Origin: Chrysomallon squamiferum
Taxonomy: Eukaryota > Mollusca > Gastropoda > Neomphalida > Peltospiridae
Length of the DNA: 64,000 bases
Direction: 5' to 3'
Assembly: GCA_012295275.1 (NCBI GenBank)
Contig: CM022671.1
Span: 29,702,750-29,766,749, forward strand
Positions 1 to 13,689 of the stretch are shown here, in pieces. Position numbers and translations under genes: made by a program. Within the stretch, counting starts at the first letter, position 1, and each line of letters starts with the position of its first letter. The notes below the pieces were generated by a model. It made no database searches. It was not told the origin of the DNA and worked only from the letters and a program-made list of their open reading frames with translations.

Positions 1-331
1 AGGAAGGTAAATTCAGTTTCTGGTTAACATCTGTACCATACAAGTTATCAATAATTTGCCTCTTGGAATGGGCACTGCCCCAGGCTATATTTAACCACCT
101 TTTTTTTTTTTTTGTATGCAAAAAATACCTGCTCTTTGACTGTTAATATCCTTTCTTTAATAACCAGGACCTGTCCATACGAATTATCAACACCAATTCA
201 TCAGAAATTCAAATTTCTTATGACTATATTAATAACTTGCACTGAAAACACCATTAAAAAGCTTGTTTTTTTTTTGTTTTTTTTTTAAATTTTCACAAGT
301 CAATGAAAAGATAACAATTTTTCTTTTTCAG

Positions 332-938
332 TGTGAAATTTTTGTGAGTATTTGTTGGTGTCTTAGACACTGTAAAGCAGGGTGGCATCATGAACCAGAT
401 ACAGGTAACATTTTTCACACACTAATTGCATGTGACATGAATACAAATGGCAGTATGAATAAACACATGCTTACATGAGTACACAGGTATAACATGAAAT
501 AAATAACAGATGTGTATATATATGCAATTTCTTTGTGTGATTATAGCAATCAAAATAAAGCACTCCTCTTATTAAAGGTTGAGGAACATTAGTCGGTGAC
601 TTAATTAGAAGAAAATACATCTGACGTTTAAAACCCAGAATCTAATTCTTAAATGTCTGCTTTGGTCCGAAATTTGAACCACGATTCATCACAATTAATT
701 TCACTGTAACCCTGCATACTTTATTCTCACTAAAAGTTTTTGAAATGATTTTACAGTTTATCTTTATGCAACAAATCAAAGCATTCCTGATAAATCATGA
801 GCAGATTCTAAACAGAAGGAACAAAATCGAAAAGAATTTGACTCTGCTACATCTTGCAAATCTCTCCGCCAATCTACAGAAACTAACACAAAACTGTATA
901 CACCAGTTAGTAATGGAGGACTGGTGTCTGAACTGTGA
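332..938 (+). CDS. 3' end of an unidentified gene (two terminal exons, likely membrane protein tail)
   Basis: Two exons can be joined in frame. Exon A is 332-404: it follows a strong acceptor (pyrimidine tract then CAG at 331), stays open for 24 codons, and ends at a GT donor at 405. It encodes a Cys/Trp/Ile-rich stretch followed by KAGWHHEPDT, which looks like the end of a membrane helix and its cytosolic edge. Exon B is best placed at 805-938, giving a 43-codon hydrophilic tail with Ser, Thr and Lys, ending LYTPVSNGGLVSEL and TGA at 936-938. The acceptor at 804 has a poor pyrimidine tract. A better-looking acceptor at 756 would end the protein at the TGA near 796. The 5' part of the gene lies outside the window. 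I do not recognise the family. Its 3'UTR converges on that of LIS1. Confidence 0.4.
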
Positions 939-2035
939 TGGTGTTAAAATTAATGGAGATAAGATTATATAAGATTCTAAAACTCACTCTAGGATAGAAT
1001 TTGTTGATACTGATGAACAGGGATAATGCAGTTAAAGTTTTATTTTTTTTTTTTAAAAGAAAGAAAGAATGAATGAAAGAAAAAAAAGACAGAAAGAAAA
1101 AGAAAAGATAGTGATAATTACAGTACTATTTAGGATACAAAGAACACACACAAAAAAATGTACAGTGTACATCAGCACTCGGTCCCTCAGTTACAGAGTC
1201 TTGTTGTAAGTGCTGGGTACAGGTTGCCATAGTAATTGTTGTTTTGTTTTTTTATAGTTAAATATTATTTATTTTGCAAAGCACAATTATCACACAAGCG
1301 AAGCAGTTTCACAGAGCGTGGTCTGGTTAATGGTAGACAACTGGCGGAACGAACCTCTTTTCAACCTTTTTGTTCGAATACACAATTCTAGACATGGGTA
1401 ATTGCCATTCTCTTTACAAAAAAATAAATAAATAAATAACAGCATTACATAATCTGAACCCTTCTCCTTCAGTAGACCAATGTTCTGTATGTATGTATAA
1501 TTAATATTAAATTTTTTCCTGTGAAATTTGTAAATAAAATCTTCAGTTTTTATGAAAAGGTTATAGAAAAACTTTCATTTATAAATTGTTAGCTGTTGTT
1601 CAGCTGCCCTATTCATCCTAACAATTCACAATAGCAAATTATGTAACTGAATCGACAAATCTTATCTTTAAGATTGTTTAAGACCAAATGCAAAAATTTT
1701 GATTTAAAATGAAAGAATTCAGAATATCTAGATGCCAGTACAACTGTCTTTGGTTGTCTTGAGATCACTATTTTTGTTGTTCAATTTTTTTTTTTTTTTT
1801 TAAATATATATATATATATTTTTTTTTTTTTAGAATCATGTCCCAACCCCATCCTCAAAATGTCTGAAAGACTTTTGGAAAAAAAATATATTTAATGAAA
1901 AATAAATATCACTGTTGGTACTGTAATAGTATTACCAATATCTAGAGTTTGTATGATGTAATGTTCCCATAGCTTCCCTGTGACCTGCATTCAGATAAGT
2001 TCTTCCACTACACTGTGACTAATGAAGAACCGACG
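939..2035. other. tail-to-tail interval between the left-edge gene and LIS1
   Basis: No coding exon is seen here. The interval should hold the 3'UTRs of both convergent genes. A LIS1-strand AATAAA lies at 1273-1268, about 770 nt after the LIS1 stop, and plus-strand AATAAA motifs occur near 1425 and 1534, so the two transcripts may overlap at their 3' ends. Poly-A, poly-T and AT runs (for example 1783-1831) make up much of the rest. Confidence 0.4.
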
Positions 2036-2986
2036 TTAACGGCACTCCCAAACTTTCACTGTCTGGTCTACACTTCCAGTTATCACATAGGGAGCATTCC
2101 TGTGCATGTCTGCAAATTTAAAGATGAAAAAAATAAAATATAAGTGTTACAAATTTAGGTTTGTTTTGAAACCTGAAATTAATAATTACAGGTGACAAAA
2201 TTGTCCACGAATAGATATTTAACGTATGTACATGTATATGTATGTATTGATATATGTTTTATATATATGTTTTATATTTATATATATATATATATGTATA
2301 AAATAGAACAAAAAATAAAATTAAACAAAACAAAATACAATCAAAATCATATAATAAAAATGAATAAATCCTAAATTTTCATAAGGAAGCAGATTGCAAA
2401 TATAAATTTCTGGAGTTACTTCCCTTGATACATTTTATTATAATCTTACTTTCGCAAGAAATGATCTATCCTCCCCCCCCCCAAAAAAAGAACTGACAAC
2501 TCTGAAATTTACTAATAAATGTAAGAGAGTTACAACCAGGATAGACTAAGACCTATTTTGAGACGATGCTCAAAGAAAGGTTATAAACTGGTCTTATAAG
2601 AGATAAAATAAATAATATTGTAACACACACACATACAACACACAACACACAACACACACACACACAAGAATTAACAAGAACTGAAAACAGATTAAAGATG
2701 AATTACCTAAAGAAGTTACAAAGTGAGAATGGGCCTCAAGTGTTTTGTGGTTTCTCTTGTTTTTGATGTCCCACACTCGTAGTGTCTTGTCGTCCGAAGC
2801 ACTCAGGATAAACTTGCCTCCAGGATGAACCACCAGTCCACGGACCCAGTTGTCATGTCCCTCCTGATTTCAACACAACAACAAACAACTTGTTTCATTT
2901 CAACAACATCACAGCAAAATATTGTAAAACAGAACAATCTGGTATTTTTGAAGAAAAGGAATTTTTTGAATTTACGAAGAACGCAC

Positions 2987-3027
<41 letters not shown>

Positions 3028-6000
3028 CTGTTATCCAACTAAGCATCAAAACATGATTTATTCTTCCTAAAATTATTTATTATATAACTATTTATATAAA
3101 CACACTGATATACATTAACTCTCTGCATAATAAATCAAAAGCAAATATTTAGGAAAACAAGTACAGTAGAAGTAACACAAGACAGTAATTACCAGTGAGA
3201 ACAGACAGATGCCGACGCTGATGTCCCACATTTTAATGGTCTTGTCCCGGGATCCAGATATCAGGAAAGGTCCAGTTCGTTTTTGTTTTCCACCCTGAAA
3301 TAATAAAGAAAAATTATTTTTAGCATATTTCATTAAAAACAAAAACAACAACAACAATGAAATAGATAAATATAATCAATTTTTTTTTTTTTTTTTTTTT
3401 TAAAATTAAGCTAATGTTGACCAATTAACAATCCTGTTGAAAAACTGATTTATCATCTTTTTCAAACATGTTTGTAGAACCCCATTTAAATTTTTCCTTC
3501 TGAACAAAACAATCTAAATCTACGGTCTGGTGTCATTAAATTACTCAACAATCCACTGACAAAAATCTCTTTAAATAATATAAATTTATTTATCCAAAAT
3601 CAAAAATTATTCAAAGAAACTTTACACCTGCTTTATTACAGGCAAAACTAATAAAAAGAAATAAATATAAAGAAAATTTTAAATTTACAAATTTCGTTAT
3701 TAATAATTAAAATTTTATTACACTTTTTAAAATTTTATGGTCTCTGATTTATTGTTTGTATTAAGAAAGTACATTATTATTATTATTATTCTTTTAAATT
3801 TTAATGGAATCAGAGGTATTTCACATATGGATGACATGTGGAAGTACAGGTTAAAAGACTCACTCCAGTCTCCGCAGCCTCAGAGATGGCAGGCTGTGCT
3901 GATTCCGGTGCCCATGCAATACACTCCACAACATGCTTGTGTTCTCGCAGTTCAGCCTTGCATTCCTTCGTGGCCACAACCCAAACACGAACAGTGCTGA
4001 AAAAAAACACAACAAAAAAACAAACCATAATGAAATAGTTATACTACAAGTATAAACCAGCATCATATTATTTACTGAAACATTAAACTACAGGGGAAAA
4101 CTTTTTTTTTTTTTTATATCCCATTTCATTTAATGAAATATTTGTGTTACTGGTATAAACAGGTTTCATAAGGTTTTGTAAATTATTTATATGTATTAAG
4201 TGGAAGCTATCATAAATCTACTTGAAATAACATTACTATGCAGGAAACAATCATTATTAACAGAGAACATGTACAATGTAACATAATTAGCAGATTTTAT
4301 ATAAACAATGTATTTTATCATATTTCTTAAATAAATGATATTATTACCATGTATACAAATGTATATTGAATCTTGTCCTATGCAGTAAATAATATTTTTA
4401 TTTATTCTTCTGTCATTATCTGTCATTAGCACTTTTAAAACTGCTTTTTGTAAAAAATAAATATCTTTTAGATGCACCAAAGTAGCCTGACCAAGTTAAA
4501 TTTCATTCTACTAATCTAAACTTAAATTTCTGGAATTATGTATTCAATGAAAATGACTAAAATAAATGACATCTTAGTAGTTAATATAAAACTGAATTAA
4601 GTCTGGTAGAGATAAAGGCGCGAGTATTATTATGGTGTGATTTAAATTCATTTTGTTACCTGATCATTAGAGCAGCTGGCCAACAGCGATCCATCATGGT
4701 ACACTCGTATCATGCGTACCCATTCTCTGTGTCCAGTGTATGTCTTTACACAGTAGCTAACAAAAAAAAAAAAGATAATTTTTATGCTAAGTTTGTTTCC
4801 ATGCTGCTTTCAAAATTAAACTGATCAAAAATAAGAAATAATTAAAGTAATAATTATATAAAATCAAGGATAAAATGGACAATAATCACATAAAGATCAT
4901 ACTGCATCATATGACAGTGAAAGCTAAGAGATTCATATTGAAAATGAAGGAAAGAATAAATTCAAACTTAAATAAACCGTATAATAATACATACCCAGTA
5001 GCTACTTCCCACATTTTGATAGTTTTGTCTCTTGAACAGGATACAATAAAATCTCCACTGGGCATGAAAGCCACACTCGAAACATTGTGGTCATGTCCTG
5101 AAATCAAATTTTCTATGTTAATTCTGTTAAACAAAATACTGATGAATCCTATTTTCAAGAAACAAAAATTAATAAATAAAAACATATAAAAAAAATATAT
5201 AATAATTTGGTCATGTTATGTAAATCTAACAAACTAATGTTACTTTGGTTATGGTTTAAAAACATTTTTTTTTTAATGTAGTATTATTAAAAATTAAGAG
5301 TCGTTAAACCATCAAATTAACTATTAACTCAGATAGTATGATACATCTTTTAGTTAACTACACAATAACCTTTCCACACAAAAACACACACACAAACACC
5401 GACAAAAGAGAACAATGTGTGTATTATTGGTATTTAAAGCTTTCATTACTCATTTTTATTATTTGTTGGATAAATGGTTACCATGCAAGGTCTTGATGCA
5501 CTCATAAGCCTGGAAGTCCCATAGCTTCACAGCCATATCAGCTGAACAGGATGCTGCAATGAAACAATAAAATTGTACATACTGAATTAAAAACTTTACC
5601 TGTCTGTCTAAATAAATAGTGAAAATGCTAATAGAAATAACATAGAAGAGAAATAAATCTTAAAAAAAAAAAATACAAAAAAATACAAATAATAAAAACA
5701 AACTTTCGGATCATTAACATGTTTGTATGTTTTTAATATTCACAACTAAACTGTTATTTAGTTCATTTTTTCATAATAGTATTTTTCATTTTTTCAAAAT
5801 CCATACCCAAAAATTTTCCAGACTGGTCAAAAGCAATATCTTGTACTGAATCTGTGTGTCCTTTTAAAGTCCTCTCGTAATCGCCAGCTTCAAAATCCCA
5901 AATCTGTCATTAAAACAATTAAAAATTAAATAACATTTCAGCAAAAAAAATAAAATAAAAAAATAAAAATTATGACAATAAACTATAAAGTTGTACTTAT

Positions 6001-9000
6001 ATTTTGTATGCGTTACCTTACCATGTGTGTTTTGTGTTATTTGGTTTAAAACTACCAAGAACATAAAAAAAAAAAAAAAAAAAATCTAAACTACACTAAT
6101 AATATTAAGAATGTGGCACAATTTCACATTCATATTACAAAAATATTTCAAAGGAGAAAAAACAACTGTTGAAGTAAATTTTAGAACAAACATTTAAATA
6201 AAAATCTGCACCAAAATGAATCATGAACAATGACCACAAAAGTCTTTTAAAAACTAATAAACAGAACAGAAATAAATAAGAACAACAGAGAATTAATGGA
6301 GAAACAACAAAACACAAGCCCAACAATAATAAAAAAAAAAAAATTTACTAGGGAGAGGAAGTAAGACACAGTAAGAATGGTCCAGTTATAAAACTTGACA
6401 AATGATATCATTTAATTAAAAGTGATGTTTTACTTTAATAGTGGCATCTTCACTGGCAGTGACCATGACACTAAAAACTGGGTGGAAGAGAACTCTAGTA
6501 ATTGGGCTTCGATGGCCGCTGAGGGCGTATCGTTCTGGTGGTCGTGGAATCCACTCAGAGGGACTTCGTTTGTCACGTGTTGGGGCACCGGTATTGAATT
6601 CTTTTTCTGCTTCAGCAAGTTTGGCTTCCAGTTCCATAACCTACACAATTATTATATCACATATAACAAATGTAATTATTTCTACTACAAATGTATCTCT
6701 TATTATAACACTTAAAACCAAAAATATTAAGAATTAATTAATTAAATTTTCTAGCATTATCTTTCATTAACAGCAAACAAACTAATTATAGTGTAAGTCC
6801 TTAAGTAATAATGTTTTTTAAAATATATTTGATAAAACTGAAGAAAATCTATGCCAAACTAATTTGATAAAATCACTGATTTTATTTTTCATTTCTACTC
6901 TTAATAATGAAACAATAAATTTTTAATGCAAATAAAATATACAATAACATTTAAAACAAAAATAAAACAAACATACCTTATTGAAGTATTAAATATTGAT
7001 CAATTTTAACATTTAATTAATATTAAAGATTTTACAATTTAATTAATTCAGTTGCATTTGAACTCTTTTGATGCTTAATTACATTCATAAAATAAGTCTA
7101 AAATGATATTTTGATCAATATTTTAATTTTTATGCCTTGAATTAAAAAGTACCTTTTTCTGAAGCCTAATAACACTAGTCCATTTTTTCTCCAAAAGTCC
7201 TGCATACTTCTTTTCAATTTCAAGTGGCTACAAAAAATAATTTTTTTTTTTTTTTTTTTTAATATTATATTACTAGAATATAAATGTTCATTAACCCAAT
7301 TATAAACACAAATATAACTGGAAAGAGCACAAAAAAAAAGAAAAAAAAAAGAATTATTTGAAAATTATTTCTACACCAATTTAAAAAGACAAACAGACCC
7401 CCCGCCATAATTAAAACAATTACTCCACCGAAAAACAAGAACAACCCAACCCACTTTTTTTGTCAAACTTACCAAGCCAGACTCCTTTTGAAAATGTTCG
7501 AAAGCATTCATATAGCCATTAGCACTCAGGTAGTCGGCAATTGCCTTATTTCTGAAAATAAATTTTATAGTTAAAGCATATTTTATTAATTTTTAAAATA
7601 AATAATTTAAAAACAAAAAGACAAACTTTTTATTTGCATGTAAAGTGACATATTTTTATTTGTTAGTTTTAAAAACAGATTAAAAATATCTGAATAAATT
7701 AGATATAAAATTACTATTATGATGCAAACAATCAAAACCAAATTAAAAAAAAAATGTCTAACAATTTTTTTTTAGAAATAATTAATCATGGGATCTGAAG
7801 ATCTAAAGATCTGAAATATGTTAAATGCTTAACAAAAAGATACAAACTCTAATCCTATACGCACGACTAATCCTCTTATTTAAATGACTGGGGTTAATTG
7901 TTTTTACAATTTATGAACAATTAAACAGAATGTATTTAGGATTTATGCAAAAGAAAAATCAATATTTATAAATACAGATGCATGTACTTCATTCATCTGA
8001 TATTGAAATGCATCGCAATTCCCAGAAGATTTAACATCATCGATTCTTACTTATCATCCTAATGAATGACAAATGTTTTCCCTTAGTTCCATACAACAGT
8101 TATGCACAGACATGATAAAACATCTGTTTCAGAGCTTTGTACTTAACGGTATGTTGAGACAGTGTCTTTTTATACTGCCACAAACCGCTAGCAGCATCTG
8201 CTGATTCTATGGGTGGAGTGAGGCAAAACATTTCTCATTCATTACTTACAGATAACAGAACATTCCAAGCATTCCTCACATAAACTCAGTTATTAATGAA
8301 CATACAACACGAAACTGTTAATTCTAATTAAAAATATAAATTAATATTTTGTTTCAAAACAGCATAATTAGCCTTAGTGTGTGTGTGTGTATACACATGG
8401 GTGCACACACCTAGACTATTGCAAAAATAAAAATAGACAAAATGATTCAAGCGTATGCTTTAAATGCCACATAACATATGGTGTATTTATCATATCTGGT
8501 ATTATCATATCCAGCTGACACAGCATAAATGAACATTATAATTATTATATTTAACATATGCACACGGTTTGTTTGTTACAATGTTGCATAAAACTAAGCA
8601 GAAATACATAGATCTTATCAATTAAAAATTATAATAAAAAAATAAAATGTGAGATAGAAACAGAACCAAGTATTCAGTCAAATAACGCTTGTCACTGTTT
8701 TATTATTTTTATTTGATTTTATATAATTTTCAAGCTGAACAACTGAAATATAAGTTGCTGGAGATGTATACACGTAACGAATATTACAGACATTCATTAA
8801 AAAGTAACAATGTGTGTATTATTTAACATAATAAATAAATAAATCCACAAATAATCAAACTCAAAATGATACATTAATACAAATGCCTCAACCTACAGTA
8901 TAACAGATCTGTTTGCAAAATCTGATTCACACATTATATGCACGAGTAGTTCACAGAGAATAAACTAACGTATGTACACATCATGTTCATGTTAAGCTTA

Positions 9001-10075
9001 GTTTGTGGACACACATCCTATCTGCATAATTTACCTGCTTTCAATTCAAACAGACACAATCAGCAGTGATAATACAATCTCACTGTTTTATTAAACTTGA
9101 ACACCATTTCCCTGATGTTATTATATGAGAAAAATAAAATTAAAAAACCCCACAAGGAAACCATTCAATAAAAAAAGTAAATTAAATAAAATATATAAAT
9201 AAATAAAAAATTAATTAATTAATAAAAAAAATAAAAATGAATAATTCCTGAGGATGTGAAATAGAACCACTGATTAATCTTTTAAGGTCAACCCCCCCCA
9301 CAAAAAAAAAACCCACAAGGAAACCATTCAATAAAAAAAAAAAATATATAAATAAAAAAATAAAAAAAATAAAATTAAACTATAAAAATAAATAATACTC
9401 AAGTAAGTGAAATAGAACCACTGATTAATCCTCTAAGGTAACAACAAATATTTGAAAATTAATAGTTTCAAAATCAAATGATCATATGTTAAAAATCTTC
9501 CATTTTAAAAGAATTTTACAATATAGTTTCCAAATGTGGAGCAAAGCAATTTACTTTTCATTCTATATTTTTATGAGAAGTTATTTCTTAAACTAATAAC
9601 TGACATTCAAGCCGTGACCATGTCAACGATAGTTAAGAGATAATAACGACAAAAAGATAATGATTATCTCCTTCCACATGAATGATTTTATTATCATAAA
9701 GATATAAATATTTCAGTGTGAGAATCTTTTGTTGAAAGAATGTACTGGAAGGTGAATAACGAAGATGTATAATTCTGTATGCTGACCTACAATTACCAAA
9801 GCTGTACTTACAGAGCTCAAGACAAAACCTGTTTACAATACACACACATTAATGTCTATGTTAAGAGCATAGCATAATCATGAGATATTTCTTTTTACAT
9901 TCACCTGTGCAAATTTCTCTTTGTTTTTGAATACCTTTTATAGCTAGGACAGTTTTATGTATGTCTAAATGGCTGCAAATGTCACATTTAATCCATTTCT
10001 CATCTGAACATTTAATTTTATGATGTGTAACAGGCTTAGATTTCTTAACGCACACTTATGCACATGCAAACACAA

Positions 10076-10128
<53 letters not shown>

Positions 10129-12143
10129 AATAACTAATAATTCCTCTATCTTCACATTATCGATACATCTATCCATTAACTGATTTATATGCAAACAGGA
10201 CTTGCTACATCCAGTAGGGCATGAAAACAGCATTGTTTTGGTCACAAGCCACACAAAGACTTAACTATAAATTACAATAATGAACACAATGAGTCATGGT
10301 ACTTGTAAAAACTAGTTATTTAACTCAGTGTGAAGCACACACATAACATGGTCGACACAGCTTTTGTCTGGATGAAAAACATGTCATCTTCAGATATATT
10401 TCTAATCTTCAAAAGCGAATTTTAATGTACACCAAGCTGTTACACATAAGAGCTGTAGAAAAACTCAATGTAAGTATTATGTACACAAGAATGGAAGCTT
10501 CAGTAATACATGTTTATATAACTGTAACTATATTCACAGGTGTAATGACTATTGAACATTTGTCACTTGCACTCATGCACTGACACTTGTTTTTCTTTTT
10601 TAAATATTATATAAATGTAATTATATACAGTACTGTAATAACTGTTTAGTATCTGTCACCTGTATTCATGAATCCGACATTTTTTTTTAAAACCTTTTAA
10701 ATAGCCACTGTATGCTGTTGTTTATTTAAAATAACAAATGTTAAATTTCATTCCAAATACAAAAATGAGTTCAATATAACAAATAAAAATAATAATAATA
10801 TAAGTAAAAAAATTGGTCAAGTGAAAAAAAAAAAAGGAAAACAAAGTAATGAAATAAAATAAAATAAAATAAAATAAAATAAAATAAACACATTAAAATA
10901 TTCATTAATTCAGTATATTCAGTTTGGATATACCTGTAACAAAATGAACATTAAATGCAAGCAAAGGTTAATGAAAAAAAACACACCCCAAAACAGACTC
11001 ATCACACTGAACAGGTCTTAAGCTGCATTCTGACCAGTTAAAGTTAATGAACATTTTCACACTGAAATGATGATATATTTAAACGTGTTTTTAACAAAAT
11101 ACCAAATCAAAAATTATTTTATCACTCCACTATAGCTGGCTAAACCTCAATACTTGCCCATGTTATTTAAGACTTAGATCAAATAGGTTACAAATAAAGT
11201 AATAATAATAAAAAAAAAAAAAAAAAAAAGAAGATCGAAACATTTTCAACAATATAATGATTACAAGTTACTTAGTTTAAAAAATAAAACAAACAAAAAA
11301 ATTTAAAATAAATATCCACCAACTGATTTGTTATTGCTAAACATAAGACAGACTGGTTACTTTTACAAGTAAGAGCCTACAAAACACAATAAATGTTATA
11401 AAATTTATCAAAATGCACATTTTAAATTTGATGTGACCAGACTGAAGAATTATTAATCTATATATCTATATATAAACAGCTTTTATTTTTTCAAATATCA
11501 CACGTCTACTTTTTAAAACAGATTTCTGTAGATGGATATATAAACTATTATTTTAAAATAAAATAAAATAAACTTGAAAATATTTTTAAAATTCTAAATC
11601 TGGTTAAAATTAACAATATAATTTTAAGGTACTTTTTAAATTTCCAACACCTTTCAAACAAAAAGCTTTTGTCATTTTCTCTTATTCATGCCACAAGAAA
11701 TTAATCAGTACACGAGTCTGTATTAAAGTAATAAAATTCTGACAGGTGAAATGTTATCAAATTAGGGCAAGAAAAACGGCAACAGACTGCAATGATTTAT
11801 TACATCAGATTAGCATAAGTATTAACAAGGAAAGGTAATAAAGAAACTAGTGACAGATTACTGTCGTAAGAAAATGAATGCAAGGATTTAATGCAAAATA
11901 TTTATCATTCTTACAAATCAGTAAAGAATATATTTGTTGCTGGAGAATAAACATAGCAAGACAGCGATAAATTGATTGTTAACAAGCAACCACAAAAAAA
12001 TCAATACTTGAAACAAGCTACCCACCCACAATATGTTTTACATTCTTGTCCAGTTTTAAAAATATATATATAATCAAATCTATATTATAACTACAAATAG
12101 AAAAATAAAGATTGTTGAGGTATTTTTGGGGGTGTATGTTTAT

Positions 12144-12179
<36 letters not shown>

Positions 12180-13047
12180 AAAACAAATGTTCATATCAGC
12201 TTTATATAACAGATGAATAGCTGACTGATATGTAAATAATTAACATGGTCAAACATATTGTTTTGATTTGTAAAAACAAAAAAAAAAAAAAAAAAATTAT
12301 TATGACATGTTTTTTTTTTTTCCTTAAGTAGGAAGATTAAGGATTAAATGATACTGATTAATCTAGGTATCTGTAACCAGGTAAAAGTATTAAACTGGTT
12401 TGTAAAAAAGGAAATAAATATTGTCATTTCAGGGGTTATTTTTGTTGGGAGTTTAAATGCTAATAATTATTTTTATTTTTTAAATGGGCATAGACCTCAA
12501 ATGACAAACTCAATAAGACTCAATCAATCAATGAATGAAGAAGTTAACATTTTTAATTAATAAAACTTGTCGATTTCTGAAACTTAAAGCATGGCAGACT
12601 CAGAGCCTAATTATACTGTTATTTGGAACATTGGAACATTTAAACATGATCAAGTTGACAAATGATTCATTTGTGTATATATCCATAATAATAATAAAAA
12701 AATTAGAATGTATTATGTAACATGGACTATAATAGAACCTGTTTCTCATAATAAGTATATAACATTTCAGTTATTTTAAAAAATCAGTAAAATGTTTAAC
12801 TATAGTTGAAGTAACTGACATCCAGCCATCATTCTGGATTGAAGAAAAGATGCTACAAAACACTGACAATTGTGAGAACACTGCGACCAGTAAAGCAGTC
12901 ACTTCATGAAGAGGGAAGTCAAATGTGCATAAGAATTTAAATCTCTAATTCTGTTTTAATAATTATCTTAAATTTCTTTGTAAAAAAATAAATAAAATAA
13001 AATAAAACTACTTACAAATCTTCTTTTTGTCTTTCTGACAGCAACAT
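2036..13047 (-). CDS. PAFAH1B1: LIS1 / PAFAH1B1, platelet-activating factor acetylhydrolase 1b regulatory subunit, dynein regulator
   Basis: LIS1 binds cytoplasmic dynein (with NDE1/NDEL1) and acts in nuclear migration, spindle orientation and cargo transport; it is also the non-catalytic subunit of PAF-AH 1b. Twelve coding exons, 5' to 3': 13047-13016, 7551-7473, 7227-7153, 6640-6434, 5903-5807, 5553-5482, 5097-4995, 4756-4660, 3996-3864, 3294-3193, 2863-2707, 2109-2036 (TAA). The protein is about 408 aa (human 410). Exons 1-2 encode the LisH motif (starts [11 protein letters not shown], then [13 protein letters not shown]), exons 3-4 the coiled coil ([18 protein letters not shown]), and exons 4-12 seven WD40 repeats ([35 protein letters not shown], the [15 protein letters not shown] blade, [11 protein letters not shown], and the final [13 protein letters not shown]). 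All junctions keep phase except 4660/3996, which has one extra base. The start is fixed by homology and by the exon 1 donor. Confidence 0.96.
6434..7551 (-). CDS. PAFAH1B1: LIS1 exons 2-4: LisH dimerisation motif, coiled coil and first WD40 strand
   Basis: Exon 2 (7551-7473) completes the LisH helix pair, which dimerises LIS1. Exon 3 (7227-7153, 25 codons) and the start of exon 4 (6640-6434, 69 codons) give the coiled coil, residues about 45-85. Exon 4 then has the basic linker [20 protein letters not shown] leading into blade 1. The exon borders fall between folding units. WIPRPPE and GHRS are near-invariant in the family. Confidence 0.95.
9148..9440. repeat. tandem duplication, two copies of about 150 bp
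   Basis: Both copies begin with CCCACAAGGAAACCATTCAA and end with a shared block beginning GAAATAGAACCACTGATTAA and closing with AAGGT (ends near 9290 and 9439). The A/T-rich middles differ in length. It is a recent local duplication inside LIS1 intron 1. Confidence 0.8.
10079..10124. repeat. (CA)n microsatellite
   Basis: Uninterrupted CA dinucleotide run of about 22 units within LIS1 intron 1. Confidence 0.97.
10854..10886. repeat. (AAAAT)n microsatellite
   Basis: About six tandem AAAAT pentamers inside LIS1 intron 1. Confidence 0.9.
12149..12177. repeat. (GT)n microsatellite
   Basis: Uninterrupted GT run of about 14 units inside LIS1 intron 1. Confidence 0.95.
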
Positions 13048-13156
13048 TTTTTAATCTTATGTAGCTGTTTGCTTGTATTTAGTAATTTTACTCTTATAGA
13101 ATCCACTTGGTTGAGTCAGTGATTTAGGCAATTTATGCCTTAATTCATTCTTGAAA
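13048..13156 (-). other. PAFAH1B1: LIS1 5'UTR portion of the first coding exon
   Basis: On the minus strand a long pyrimidine tract ending TTGTTGTAG lies just above 13156, a good 3' splice site. The 109 nt from there to the ATG at 13047-13045 have no upstream start that stays open into the coding frame, and the A-run before ATG is a usual context. LIS1 genes of other animals also have non-coding leading exons. This is an inference from splice signals. Confidence 0.45.
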
Positions 13157-13689
13157 CTACAACAAAAAGAAAATTAATAAAAGTACAACAGTTCAAAATA
13201 CAATCTTTCAAATGTTCAGTCAACAAGCGATTTATCATTTGCCGAATATTAATTATAGAACAATAGGGTATTTTATTTTATATAAGCTATAATCTATTGT
13301 ATAAACATTCTTAATTTCATATAAATTATAATTATATAGAAAACACTTAAGTCTTAACCATATTTAAACAGCAAAATGAATGAATATTTTAACATTCTGC
13401 CCAAAGTTATATCATATTTGTGTAAACTGGACAGGGTATTTTACTGCATAAAGAATATAAATGAAAGATGACATAAGAAACAGTTCCATACTGCGACTGT
13501 CAGTTTTGAGTTTGAAACACCTGTCCAAACAGCTTCAAATATATTTTTAAACACTGTCACATTTTATCAGCCAGAGAAACGTTCTATATCGATGAAATCT
13601 TGGGATGTTAAAGAAAATCAAGTATTTTGGTTTTATTACTGTTTCAGATCAACAATATTTCAGCTTTGTTATGGTAGTGTCATTAATAA

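Larger units (their letters stand above)
7552..13015 (-). other. LIS1 intron 1 (5.4 kb), no exons recognised
   Basis: The intron lies between the LisH-encoding exons 1 and 2 and joins phase 2 to phase 2 (TT|A). It contains a tandem duplication near 9148-9440, a CA repeat at 10079-10124, an AAAAT run at 10854-10886, a GT repeat at 12149-12177 and several long A runs. A stretch around 8030-8280 is less AT-biased and includes a minus-strand TATAAAAAG at about 8170, but no open reading frame or splice pair supports an exon. Confidence 0.6.

Noticed and set aside
745-972. 75-codon plus-strand frame as a gene
   Set aside because: It is a different frame from the one that joins in phase to the exon at 332-404; its residues are those expected from AT-rich chance frames.
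3737-4038. Plus-strand frames of 66-87 codons
   Set aside because: They are antisense shadows of LIS1 exon 9 on the minus strand.
8120-8280. TATAAAAAG on the minus strand as an alternative LIS1 promoter
   Set aside because: A TATA-like string is expected by chance in DNA this AT-rich, and no leader exon or donor is seen nearby.
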